Source: Cryptomeria japonica
Taxonomy: Eukaryota; Streptophyta; Pinopsida; Cupressales; Cupressaceae
DNA length: 64,000 nt
NCBI RefSeq assembly: GCF_030272615.1
Contig: NC_081412.1
Coordinates: forward strand, 139,700,747-139,764,746
Direction of reading: 5' to 3'
Positions 47,141 through 57,530 of this stretch are shown here, piece after piece. A program made the translations under genes and the position numbers. Each line of letters begins with the position of its first letter. Position 1 is the stretch's first letter. Below the pieces are notes generated by a model that was not told where the DNA came from, searched no databases, and saw only the letters and a program-made list of their open reading frames with translations.

Positions 47141-48056
47141 CAAATTTGATTCACTTGGAGGTTTCATTCATATTAGCTCCTAGGAAGGTGGTATATATTC
47201 CATAAGGTAAAAACATCAATCACCCAAGCATATAATTTTTAAAGAAACTTATGTACATATTTTCAAATCTAAAAGTTTTATTTATATTTTTTAAGGATTT
47301 CAAATATGCTATCATTTATATAGAATGACTATTTAGATAGTCAAGAGGATAGTACTCTTTAGATTCATTTTCAGAGACATAATCATATGGAACATATTCC
47401 TTTGATTTTTGTTCATATTCATGATCGACGAGTATACATCTTATAGACTCATCTTCAGATACATAGCCATGAGCAACACATCCCACTGATTCATTGCTAG
47501 AGGAAATTATAACTATTTCTGATAGTGTAGGTGTACGAGGGTCCCTACAATTCATGTGAAGACCAATACTCCATTCTATAGGCATATCCCTGGAAAGTGG
47601 TAAAGAGTTTGACTTGGTAGGGGAGACAGGAGGTACAAAATGAATATTTGAGTGGAAGCATCCTCATGCCTAGATTATAGCTTCCACGTAAATATATATA
47701 TTTTGGTCGGTAATAGCCAATGATTTTGTTAAAAGATCAGGTTTTTGAGCTGACCTAAACTAGATGGGGCTACATCTAGGGACCCACCTTCCCAAAATAA
47801 CAATGCACCATGGTGCTTGACTTGTGAATAGGTCAGAGTTTACATTACAAACTTAACCCTTCCCTTTTCATGAAAGCGAAGAATTATACTCAAATTGTCT
47901 TCCTTACCTCTCTTATCTTTCTTCCTCTCAACCTCTGTCCACCCTATCTCCTGTCCCACATCTTCCATTAGATTCAACTTGGATTCTCCCATCACATTGA
48001 CTATTTTTATTTCTAAATAATATAAAAAGCATGCAAAGTCCAAAACACTATGCCTA
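47141..48056. other. Spacer between element D gag and the LINE
   Basis: No D 5' LTR or primer site is visible here. A 90-codon minus frame at 47316-47585 repeats Ser-Glu-Asp-Glu-Ser and Tyr-Asp-Tyr-Val-Ser-Glu words but matches nothing I recognise. The right half (about 47600-48056) may be the LINE 3' untranslated region; no clear poly-A end is seen. Confidence 0.4.
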
Positions 48057-50465
48057 CTAAACCTCCTTTTCGTTTTGCATCTTAGATATTCTACCGTGTA
48101 TATTGATCAGTAAATCTGCAACTCTTGTTATCCTTTCTTCTTTAAAGAGATTACTCAAGGTGTTTAAATTTAGCATCTCAATATAGTTGATTTGAATATC
48201 CTTGTAAGTTGTACATTCCATGATGTAGTGCCATTTTGTCTCCACCACTCCTTAAGTGCAATATCTACATCTTCTATCTGCCCACTCCTATTTAGGTATC
48301 ATCCACCTTCCAGTTTGGCATCTAAGTTGATATGAACTGGTTCTTATTTGAGCAATTAACATTTTTTCTTTCCATTTTATTTCCATACCTATGTAGTTCT
48401 TTTGCATATGGTCATGTGTGGGATTGAAATGTTTGATATTGTATTCCTTTTTTCTCCCAAGTTGTCCTGTCCACATGCTTTCTTTGAAATTTTCTTGTAC
48501 ATATTTTTTTATTTCTCTTTTGTTATTTGGTCAATCTCTTATGCCAATATCCCACTTTCATCCATTTAATGTTTTTCTTCATCCATGTGCTCTTCCTCAT
48601 GTCTAGCTTAGAGAACTCTTTTGTTGCTATTTTTGGCCAATGATGTATCTCCATGTTTTATAATCTTCTTAGATAACTTAGCAATCAAAACATAGATGAT
48701 GCCTCAATACGAAAAGCCCTTGCCATCCATTTAATATTTTGCTTCATCCATGTGCTCTACCTTTTGTCTAGTTTCTCTTCCACTGCTATTTTTGGCCAGT
48801 GATGTATCTCCATGTCTTTTAATCTTCTTAGATAACTTAGCAACATAATATAACTAATGCCTTGATAGGATAAGCCCTTGCCTTCGCTAGGACAATCTCG
48901 TATGGAAAAATATGATTTAATCTCGAGGCTATTTGTGATTGAATATTTTTGTAATCTCTCTTTCTATCTCTATTTGCTTGTTAAAGTGTTGCTACCCCAT
49001 ACATCACATCCGCAAAGTACCACTGGAACCACAAGAAGCCCAAAAAGTGTTTTCTTAGTTTTCTAGTCCCACAATTCAGCAATTCTACACCCATTTTGTA
49101 ATGAGTATAGAGCTTTCCATCCCCCTTGACTCGTTTTTGCTCTACATGTTTCCCAGTTGAGTTTATTGTGGAAGTCAAGGCCAAGGTATTTATATTCATT
49201 TACCATTTGGAAGTAGTTGCATCCAAAAGCAAATTCTCTATGAACCTTCTTTATTTTCAAGGTAAATATCATAACCTTGGTTTTGCTAGTGTTCACTTGC
49301 ATTTCGACCTCACGACAAAAAAGTTCTAAAGCCTTCAAGTGTTCCTTCAAATCTTGTGCTGTTTTTGCCATTTCAATAAGATCATCAACATATAAAAGCA
49401 ATTTTATTATATAATTGGTCAAGTGAATTCCTCCACCACCAAATTTGTCTATTAATTCCTCTAATTTGTCAATGTATATCCCAAATAAAGTAGGAGATAA
49501 TGGGCAGCCCTGCTTGATCCCAATGTCACTTCCGAAGCATATGGATAATCCTTGTTTGGTTCGGATTTTGGCCTAGACTTGGTCATACAATCTATGAGCA
49601 ACAATCTATAATGTTCTGGAATTTCCAATTCTTCCACTCTACTCCACAATTTGCTTCTAGGTACTATGTCAAAAGATGTCTTGAAATCAATGAAGTAGCA
49701 AAAAACCTCCCCTCCTTGGTTGTCCCAAATCTTTTTAATCAAATGTCTGAGTGTAATGCAATGGTTGATGGTATAATGCTTTGGCCTAAAACCCACATGC
49801 CCTTTCACCCTCTTTCCCTCCTTTATAGCCCAAGTATTGATTCGTCTTTCTATCACGCTCCAAATTTTTTTACCAAAAAGATGATTGATCATTATAGTGA
49901 GGTAATTTGAGGGGTTGTTGATGTCTCCACTTTTGAGCAAAGGGATGACAACACTAGTAGTCCATTTTGTCAGAAACCCATTTTGAATGATCCCATTGAA
50001 TATTCTTTTGACATGAGATGTGAGAATTTCCAAGCCCCATGTTAAGTATTCTACTTGTAGGGCATCTATGTCTCAAGCTTTACCCACCACAAGCTTTTTA
50101 ATTCCTTCTTTAATAGTGTTCGAGGAGAAGAGTTTAATTCTTGAATTGATTATCAAAGGAATATCTTTATCATGTACTCTCTTATATAGCTGCTTTGCAT
50201 ATTATAGCCATTGAAGATCTATGATATCATTCTATTTGATTGTGTCTTTTTGTTGCAATTCTTTCCAAAAGCATCTTGGATTGTGTCTCCCAAGCGAAAT
50301 AAACTCTTTTCTTCTTTTTTGCATATAATCCTCTTTTTTCATTTTTACAAGCTTTGCATTTTCCTTGTTCTGATTTCACTTGTTAATTTTGTGAAGAGAT
50401 TGTGTCAAAAATCGGGGGAGGTCATGATCATCTTGTATAGAAAAAAAATCGAAATGCAAAAGTGA
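48057..50465 (-). pseudogene. 5'-truncated LINE (non-LTR) reverse transcriptase
   Basis: On minus, from about 50465: FPLIINSRIKLF and DIDALQVEYLTWGLEILTSH, then NGFLTKWTTSVVIPLLKSGD, GHVGFRPKHYTINHCITLRH, CYFIDFKTSFDIVPRSKLW (RT domains 1-3), the catalytic LLLYVDDLIEMA (about 49400), NTSKTKVMIFTLK and EYKYLGLDF. A C-terminal zinc segment RCRYC...WHYIMEC (about 48210-48270) has the C-x2-C-x8-H-x4-C form of plant LINE ORF2. The endonuclease domain is absent, so the copy is truncated. Several stops and frame breaks. Confidence 0.9.
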
Positions 50466-50710
50466 ATGATGGCCAGGCTGTTTGTCCCATAGACTATTAA
50501 TGTTTAGCCTTTGTTCTTCTTTTTTTCAAAATACAACATATTCTATCTATTAACATTTTGAAAAAAAAAAATCCATTGTGATCAATATTTAAACCTACTA
50601 TTCAATTTATAACTGAATAATTACTAAAGATGATTATGTTTTAAACATATTTTAATTTTCTAAATAATTAATAATGGGTCCCACTCTACCAGTTTCGTTT
50701 AATTACAAAT
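50466..50710. other. AT-rich stretch before the F-box exon
   Basis: No gene seen. Upstream flank of a possible gene; long A and T runs at 50519-50565. Confidence 0.4.
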
Positions 50711-50882
50711 GTCTCTCACATCATTGAATTTGTAAACTTTACAGTGAGACGTTGTCCTCTCGCAAATGAAGGCAATAACATTTCAGAGGCCTTAAAAGTG
50801 TCTCTCACATCATTGAATTTGTAAACTTTACAGTGAGACATTGTCCCCTCGCAAATGAAGGCAATGACATTTCAGAGGCCTT
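50711..50882 (+). repeat. Two-copy 89-bp tandem duplication just upstream of the F-box start
   Basis: 50711-50799 and 50800-50882 differ at only a few bases. Each contains GTAAACTTTACAGTGAGAC and ATTTCAGAGGCCTT. It ends 18 bases before the ATG, so it is likely in the 5' untranslated region or promoter. Confidence 0.9.
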
Positions 50883-50900
50883 CCTAATTATTTGGAGATT

Positions 50901-51043
50901 ATGACGAGCTACAAGGAGAACGATCGATCTCTCAAGAGAAGAAAAAATCCAATAAATGATGTTGGGGCCGATGTTTTGCTCAAGATTTTCAGTTATTTGG
51001 ATCTTTTGGACCTCGCGCGGGCTTCCACAGTCAACAGATCTTG
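50901..51043 (+). CDS. F-box protein, first exon only
   Basis: ATG at 50901 opens 48 codons ending TGG across a splice donor: exon end TG, intron GTAAGATTT at 51044. The protein starts basic (SLKRRKN) and then gives an F-box core, DVGADVLLKIFSYLDLLDLA then RASTVNRSW, which matches the L-P/A-x-x-x-L-L-x-x-I-F-x-x-L-D-x-x-D-L-x-x-x-x-x-V-x-x-x-W pattern. F-box domains bind SKP1 in SCF ubiquitin ligases; the substrate-binding part would be in later exons. None is recognisable in the remaining 13 kb. Either the gene has a very long, transposon-filled first intron, as is common in conifers, or only a fragment survives. No stop lies inside the exon. Confidence 0.75.
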
Positions 51044-51640
51044 GTAAGATTTACACAATTTTATGCTCTACGTTACCCGATATATCGCCGTCTCCGAAGA
51101 ATTGACATTTTTGGAACTCCCATTGCATCATTTCACATTTTATGTTATTCATCCCGAGTAAAATAACATTCCCATGAATCGCTCTTGTTAGGTGAAGTAT
51201 CTATACTTTCATTAATCAGGCAGTAATAACTAAATTGTTACAACCATTTTTTTTCAATTTTTTTTTACATTCTGTAGCTTAGGGCTCGATGTTGGTCTTT
51301 TTAGTGAATTTTGAAAATTCAGTGAATCCGGCTAGTAATCCCCCTCCCTTTGGTACTAACATCTGCAGAGTGACTATCTTCTTTTTAAGTCTATATAGTG
51401 ACCACAATTTGCAAGCTGTTTGTCACAGTTGCGTATGTCTACACTGGGATTTTGTTTTAGAACATATTCTCTTTTAAAGAATTTTAATTAGAATCTAAAT
51501 TATGGCATAAGGGCTGCAGTTGATTCCATATTATGTCTTATTGAGTAAATATCAATATTCAGATAATCTTACACTGTTATTGTTACTCTGGTTGCACTTA
51601 ATGCTAGATATGCACAGTGAATTCATTGCAAATCATTATA
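51044..51640 (+). other. Putative intron start of the F-box gene
   Basis: Begins GTAAGATTT. AT rich with T runs, no recognised exon. Confidence 0.4.
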
Positions 51641-51659
51641 TTACGATACACAGGGCTTT

Positions 51660-51960
51660 GCTGATTAGGGATTCACACTGAATCAATAGGCAGTTACAAT
51701 GTGGTTGGGTGTAAACTTCAAACTTTCTTAGCATCTTCCTAAGGATGGCTTGATTTGGGTCATGCAGATAATAGTTCACTGGCATAATAAATTTAGTGTG
51801 GATAGTCTCATCCAAGACCAGATGTGTGGAGTGAAATGTAGGATGTGCTTTGGGGATGTATGGAATCTGGATAGATCCCTTAAAACTTATAGAATATAAG
51901 TATAATATTTGGTAGGTAAATTTTTCTTGTGGTGTAGCATTTGGTTTAGATATTATTATT
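51660..51960 (-). pseudogene. Ty3/gypsy integrase C-terminal scrap
   Basis: On minus: IQIPYIPKAHPTFHSTHLVL resembles the L-P-x-x-A-x-x-H-P-V-F-H-V-S-x-L segment of gypsy integrases, and DPNQAILRKMLRKFEVYTQP resembles the P-E-A-I-L-x-R-x segment after it. Nothing upstream of it is recognisable. It is not part of D, since its wording differs. Confidence 0.5.
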
Positions 51961-52145
51961 GAGGAAAAATTGACAGGACTTGCACCTAGCCTTAGCCTGT
52001 GATGACCCTTAGCCAAAATGCTTGTATAAAATGGTCTGATATAAAATACCCACATCAAATATTTGTATGAAATGCTCAATTTTAAATATCCACAAAACAT
52101 TTTAACAGTAAATTTCATTAATAAAAAAGAAGCATTTTCATACAC

Positions 52146-54170
52146 ATGCTGAAACTAGACATTTCATTCAGGTATTCCATTATATGGCTATTCCAAAAAT
52201 TTACAAAGATTTTTCTGAAATATTGCTGAGAATAGATATTACAACGATTACAAGTATTTCCTAAAAAATGTCTAGAATGCTGAAATCCTCCAAGCTTGAA
52301 GTGCAAATGCAACCTTTGTGCAAAGCTGCCCGCAAGTAACTAGAGGGTTTTCATCCTCCAATCTCTAGGAGACCGATGAGGTTTTGTCCAAAGATCTCTA
52401 GAACCCAAGGGTTTGCATTCTCATGTCCAACACGTGTTGCAAGTGCTCAGATTTTCAAATTAGGTTTGTTTGAAATGGCCAAAAGATGCAATATGATGAA
52501 GCTGCCTACCTCTATTTGAGGGCCTACCATGGGGCCCATGTATGTTGGTAGGCTTTTGATAGTTTCCCTCCTATTTTTGTGTTCAACCAAGGCCATTAAT
52601 GGTGCACTTGGATGTGTGGCATGGTAGTTAAAGTCCCTTGTTTGTATGATGAGACTTTATGAAAAGGCATGCTGAGATGTAGGTGTTTGGAGAATTGTTT
52701 GCTTGAAAATGGTGGTTTAGAGAGTTGTGTGCCTAATGGACAAGCAAAGGATACTCCAGAGGTCCAAGGTTGGATGTTTAGGAATTTGCATGCCATAAGG
52801 TGGAAGGGCAAGAGAGATTGTGGAATTAGGACTTCGGATGTTCTTGAGTTGATTTTCGCTTTGTATGTTGGCTTCGAGATCTTTAGAGGTTTGAAATCAA
52901 GGGTTTGAGGAATGGGATGCTAGGTTGCAAGGTGATGCAAAGGTCTTTGAGTTCTAAAAAGTATAGCGGTAGAATGTTTTGGATTGAGCCTCAAAGATAC
53001 CTAATCTAGGAGGCAATGAGGATTAGGCTTTTGAGATAATAGATTTAGGAAGGAGCAAGGGTTGGGCCTCAAAGATACCTAATATAGGAGGTAGTAAGAA
53101 TTAGGCTTTGGGGAGACTCAATATAGTGGGGAGCAGGGTTTGAGATTAGGAGATACTCGATATAGGAGGGAGTGAGGGTTAGGCTTTGGAGATATGCAAT
53201 TCAAGTGACATTAGGGTTTAGGCTTTGGAGTACCCAATGCAGGGAGGAGTGGGGATTGAGCTTTAGGGATACTCAATATGGGAGGTAGTAGGGATAGTTT
53301 CAGGGATACTTGAGGGATTAGGGATTGGGATTAGAAGATAGTCGATAGAGGAGGGAGTAGAGATTGAAGTTGTAGCATATTCAATATTGGTGAAGATTGA
53401 AGATATGGCATACCCACTATCAATGTAATGGAGGGGAAACCCAAAAAAGTCTACATATTTGAGAGTGTTGGAGTGGGGATTGAGGTTCTAGGATACCTCA
53501 TGCCCTTTAGGTATGTTTTTAGAGGAGAGTCTGGAAGTTGTGATATGGTGAAGGTTGGGATTTGAGGATATCAAATCCTTTGGAATTAAAGTGTAGGGGG
53601 AAGGAAAACTATAGAAGTTTGCGAGTTATCTTTGAAGGGAAATGGGGATCAGGATTTGGGATTCCAATGGGCAGAATATGTTTTGGGCATGCCAATAAGG
53701 AAAAATTTAGGAGTCAGAGATATAATGGAGGTTAGGGCTTGGAGGTAGCTTTCTTGTTGATCTCATCTATGAGTTAGCATGCTCCTCTTGCAATTTATCA
53801 TAATTTGATTGCAATTTTATAGTGGAGGCCTCACTAAACATGATTTTGTTAATAGCAGGGGATGCTACCTCAAGAGTTGAGCTATCTCCTACTCTTCTTA
53901 CAATCAATAGCTCATATTGCTAGAGCCTCAAACTTGGACTGAAATGCAGAGCCAAAGTAAAATTTCTTAGCCTACCCTACATTCGCAAATATATCTTCTG
54001 CCTCATTATCTCTTTTAATTGTGTCAAATGCAATGGCAAAAGCAATATTCCGTCTTGGCAACAAAAGTCAATGATTGTGCCTACCTTGTTCCAAAGATAT
54101 TCTTATCAACTTCAGCATTGAGCTCCTTTATCACTTTGAACATCAATTTGTTCTTCAAAGCATAATAGGA
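52146..54170. other. Intergenic or intronic DNA with a minisatellite, no gene
   Basis: No recognisable gene. It contains the degenerate array at 52960-53420 and similar diffuse repeats to about 53750. The sequence TGTGATGACCC at 51998 could be an LTR start but no partner was found. Confidence 0.4.
52960..53420. repeat. Degenerate 40-50 bp minisatellite
   Basis: Nine or more diverged units around GGAGATACTCAATATAGGAG and GGAGTGAGGATTAGGCTTTG. Similarity fades toward 53750. Confidence 0.8.
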
Positions 54171-54843
54171 TGTTGAAGAACACAAACACAACAATGAAGA
54201 AACACACACACTTATATTGAGAGGGGGTGTGAATCGGTATAAGACCAACTTTTTGCTTATTTAACATTTTAGCAACCACAATGAAATAATTAAAAGCATC
54301 AACACAAACAAGAGACACAAGATTTTACATGGAAACCTTTTCGGGAGAAAACCACGACGAATAGGTGCTTGGATCTACCACCCAAATCCAGCTTCAGCAA
54401 ATCTTCTTTGCAATAATTTGTAGGCACCAACCCATAGGAGACATCAATTCCCTACGATCGGACACCAATCTCTTTCAATGAGAGGCACTAACCTCACGAT
54501 CTCTTAGAATGGAAGGCACCAACCTTCAAATTACAAAATGAATATATGCGAACTTCTTGATTTAAAATATCTGCATGAATCTGCTCATAACCTTGTCCAA
54601 GTCTTCACAAAATCTCTTTCACAAATCTTGCACAAGTTCACGCCAATGTCTTCCACAAATTTAGGTCAAATAGAACTCATAAATCTGTTCAAATACTTCT
54701 TATACATCTGCTTAAATAAATTATTATTTCCACTCTTCATACACAAAAATATTCTTGATTTGCTTGTCAAAATAACCGTCCAAGGTCTTCTATTTATACC
54801 CTCCAATATGCACTCCTTCACCAAAGGATATACCTCTCCAAGT
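54171..54843 (-). repeat. LTR-like fragment G (copia type), minus strand
   Basis: It has the layout of the copia C LTR: GAGAGGGGGTGTGAATC near 54219, then CATGGAAACC and GGGAGAAAACCAC near 54330-54355, then micro-hairpins, then a minus-strand TATA box (TATAAATA, 54791-54798). It ends where element E is inserted. The other end is not defined and no partner LTR was found. A related fragment, H, is at 61735. Confidence 0.55.
54421..54527. repeat. Micro-hairpins with CACCAA loop (fragment G)
   Basis: Four short inverted repeats around a constant loop: GG/CC at 54423-54432, GGA/TCT at 54460-54471 (one G-T pair), GAGG/CCTC with loop CACTAA at 54482-54495, and GAAGG/CCTTC at 54512-54527. Stems differ but loop and G-C closing pair recur. 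Confidence 0.65.
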
Positions 54844-55738
54844 TGTTAACTTTTAGCACTTTCAGATTAATATAAACTCAGAAAACAGATTTTAGTTTCT
54901 AACTAAATTGATTAGATGCAAGATTTAGAGTTTTCTAGGTTTAGGCATCACATAGAAATGAACAAAATAAGAACAAGACATGGTTACCCTGGGAAAACCT
55001 CATAGGAGGAAAAATCCAGCGAGAAAAGATCCTTAGATCTGATTATGGATTATATTCATATGAAGATTACAACACTTATCTTTAGTACTTGAAGATGATT
55101 GCACATAGGGCTGATAAGGTCTTCAACAAGTCTGCACTTTTGTAAGTCTCAAGGCTGCCCCATTTAACACAGTAATCAGCAATCAGATCCACACTCTAGG
55201 TCAGCAGTTTCTTGTATCTTAAGTCTGTCCCTTTGCCTGAAATTGGACTGCAACCCTAGCTGTTTGAATCTGGAATAGTTCGCCCTCCTTGTAATGGTAT
55301 TTGCAGAATAGTTCGCTCTCCTTGCAATTGTATTTGCTCTTGATAGTAGCGCCTTTTATGACAGATACAAATCGCCAATATTACTTCTTCAAACTTCGCA
55401 TTTTAGGCAGAGGTATAATTCACATGGAATGATAAAACTGAATGAATGAATTGTGATGTGAGGTTTATGCTTATTTATATATGGAGCAATACTCCTAAAC
55501 ATGTCGGCTTGCCTTATAAATTAAAACCCTTTTAATTTATTTAATGCAAAATATATTGGGATAGGGTTGGCCCTATCATGATGGCGTGTTAGGCTTGTAT
55601 GTAGCATGGGGTCTTTTATTAGATGCCGTGAGGTATAGGGCCCAACCCTACATGTTGGGGAAGGGGCTGGCCCCCTTGGGCGGATTCCAATGTTGCCCAA
55701 GGCAATTGGAATCCGTCATTCCCTAATTATAATCAACA
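54844..55738 (-). repeat. 3' LTR of element E, 895 bp
   Basis: Near identical to 59679-60568. Minus-strand TATA box ATATATAAATAA at 55471-55482. GGGCCAACCC/GGGGCTGGCCCC-like GC-rich palindromic words near 55560-55680. Confidence 0.92.
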
Positions 55739-55749
55739 CTCCCTCTTAA
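55739..55749 (-). other. Polypurine tract of element E
   Basis: On minus AAGAGGGAG abuts the LTR start TGTTGATT. Confidence 0.7.
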
Positions 55750-56073
55750 TTAGGGAGAAAGATAATCTTACAACCATGTTACAAGATTAGGGCCCAACCC
55801 TAAGTAATACATACAATTTCTAAATTGTAATCCGAACTTAGCTATCAACTTCAAATATTCCTGAGAGAGGATCACAACAAGTATCCCATAGTATCCATCT
55901 TGTACTGCCTGTGGAGGGTGACTTCAAACTTTAACATGCACACTTGCAAGTCATGAATAGATACACAATTATTCATGCACATCATGGAGTCTTTCCATGC
56001 CATTGATCACGCATATCCATCATTCATTGCCTTAACCTTAGTCTTCTCCCAAAGAAGAATGTAACATCATAAT

Positions 56074-56318
56074 CTCCCATCTTGCACCCAAGCATAGAGT
56101 GGAGATACATAATCATTGCTCTCCATAAGCATAAAATGAAGACATAGTCCTCCATCTTGCACAAGCATAGAATCTAATAAACACATTCCTCCATCTTGCA
56201 CACAAGCAAGAAATCGAATAGACATAATCAAAATATTGTAGTCTTCCATCTTGCACACATGCATACAATGGAACTACATAATATAATCTTCCAGCTCGCA
56301 CACAAGCATAGACTGGAT
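56074..56318. repeat. CCATCTTGCACACAAGCATAG tandem hairpin array in E
   Basis: About six units of 35-50 bases. Flanking arms pair and change together: TTCCAT/ATGGAA (56244-56249 with 56268-56273) and TCCAG/CTGGA (56290-56294 with 56313-56317). An inner TTGC/GCAA or TGCA/TGCA pairing is also frequent. It lies in the 3' untranslated part of E on minus. Confidence 0.75.
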
Positions 56319-56640
56319 CCACCTTACATTGCCCGCAGAGGGTGGAGAAGATCTTTTCTACCATCTTACATTGCCCGTAGAGGATGGTTAACAATTACTC
56401 TTCTCCCTGAGAAGATTACAATACCATCTTACATTGCCCACAGAGGATGGTTAACAATTACTCTTCTCCCTGAGATGATTTCAATACCATCTTACATTGC
56501 CCGCAGAGGATGGTTAACAATTACTCTTCTCCTGAGAAGATTACAATACCATCTTACATTGCCCACAGAGGATGGTTAACAATTACTTTTTCTCCCTGAG
56601 AAGATTACAATACCACCTTACATTACCTGCAGAGGGTGGT
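56318..56640. repeat. 63-bp tandem array with two hairpins per unit in E
   Basis: About five full units. In each, CCATC pairs with GATGG or CCACC pairs with GGTGG around a loop TTACATTGCCCGCAGAG: 56319/56345 and 56613/56639 have C-G at the middle position, the units between have T-A. A second hairpin TCTTCTC/GAGAAGA with a 2-3 base loop follows in most units (56399-56415). Confidence 0.85.
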
Positions 56641-56837
56641 TGATACAACACAATGTATCACTGAGGTTGAGACTCCCTCTCAACCAAGGCGGTGTTCTCT
56701 ACAACTCCAAGTCTTTCTTTTGAAGTACTCAAGCTTCAAGAGACTTGGTGAGAATATCTGCAACACAGGATTGTCCAGCCATGAAACACTGAATTGTCAG
56801 GTATCTCTATACACCCCTGATAATAAATCAAAACAAC

Positions 56838-57530
56838 ATAACAAGAATTTTGAGAAACCACACTGCTTCTCTTGATGCAACACTTGCAATAATGTATTTA
56901 GCTTCAGCAATACTCAATGCAACTGAGGACTGTCCCTGTAGGTCCAAGAGATCCCAACAGGTGAATGCTTGAAGTGTTTTCCTTGTCCGTAACACTTCTT
57001 GACCAATCTGAACCTAAGCAGCTTCAGCCCATAATCAATTGTGTCTTGCAAATATCAAAATATGCTTGGCTACAACAATATGCTTAGCTTTGATTAGCTA
57101 AAACACTCACCAATCAACCTGCCTCTATTCAGATGAATCTGCAAAATCATAGTTGGCTGCAGACATACTCAACTTCTTTAAGTTAGTTTCCATATAAGTT
57201 TACAATCCGTAATTTTAACATAACAGTAGAAAACTTGACTTCGAATAATTTCATTAGATCCTTGCCACACTTCTAACCTAGAAGTAATGCATTTTAGGTT
57301 TAGATTTTCCATCTCAATTCTGAGCTAATTCTTTCCTATTAAATCATGAGGCTATCTTTATCAGTCAGAGTTAGATCATCCACATAAGGAATCGGAATTA
57401 GCATTTCAAATACTTTAAGGAACAGGTTAGAATCTTTACAAAACCCTAGGCTTATCAAGTACTCTTTCATACCAAGAGTTTTAATGAAGATCATAGGGCT
57501 CCCTCTTAATCCTCAATATTAGATTGATAG
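56838..57530 (-). pseudogene. Element E reverse transcriptase and RNase H remnants
   Basis: On minus, 57470-57361 reads YLISLGFCKDSNLFLKVFEM followed by IPYVDDLTLT, the copia RT palm with an intact YVDD (57375-57386). 56937-56838 reads QSSVALSIAEAKYIIASVAS and REAVWFLKILVM, the copia RNase H. Between them lie fragments of the SDWSRSVTDKENT type near 56950-57000. No frame is open across them. Confidence 0.8.

Noticed and set aside
47316..47585. 90-codon minus frame with repeated acidic words
   Set aside because: No family recognised and no supporting signals; listed only within the spacer entry.
47141..47600. 5' LTR or primer site of chromovirus D
   Set aside because: I searched this stretch for TGTTACACCCC and for an initiator-Met primer site on minus and found neither.
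51998..52870. Possible LTR starting TGTGATGACCC
   Set aside because: No matching second copy, polypurine tract or target duplication seen.
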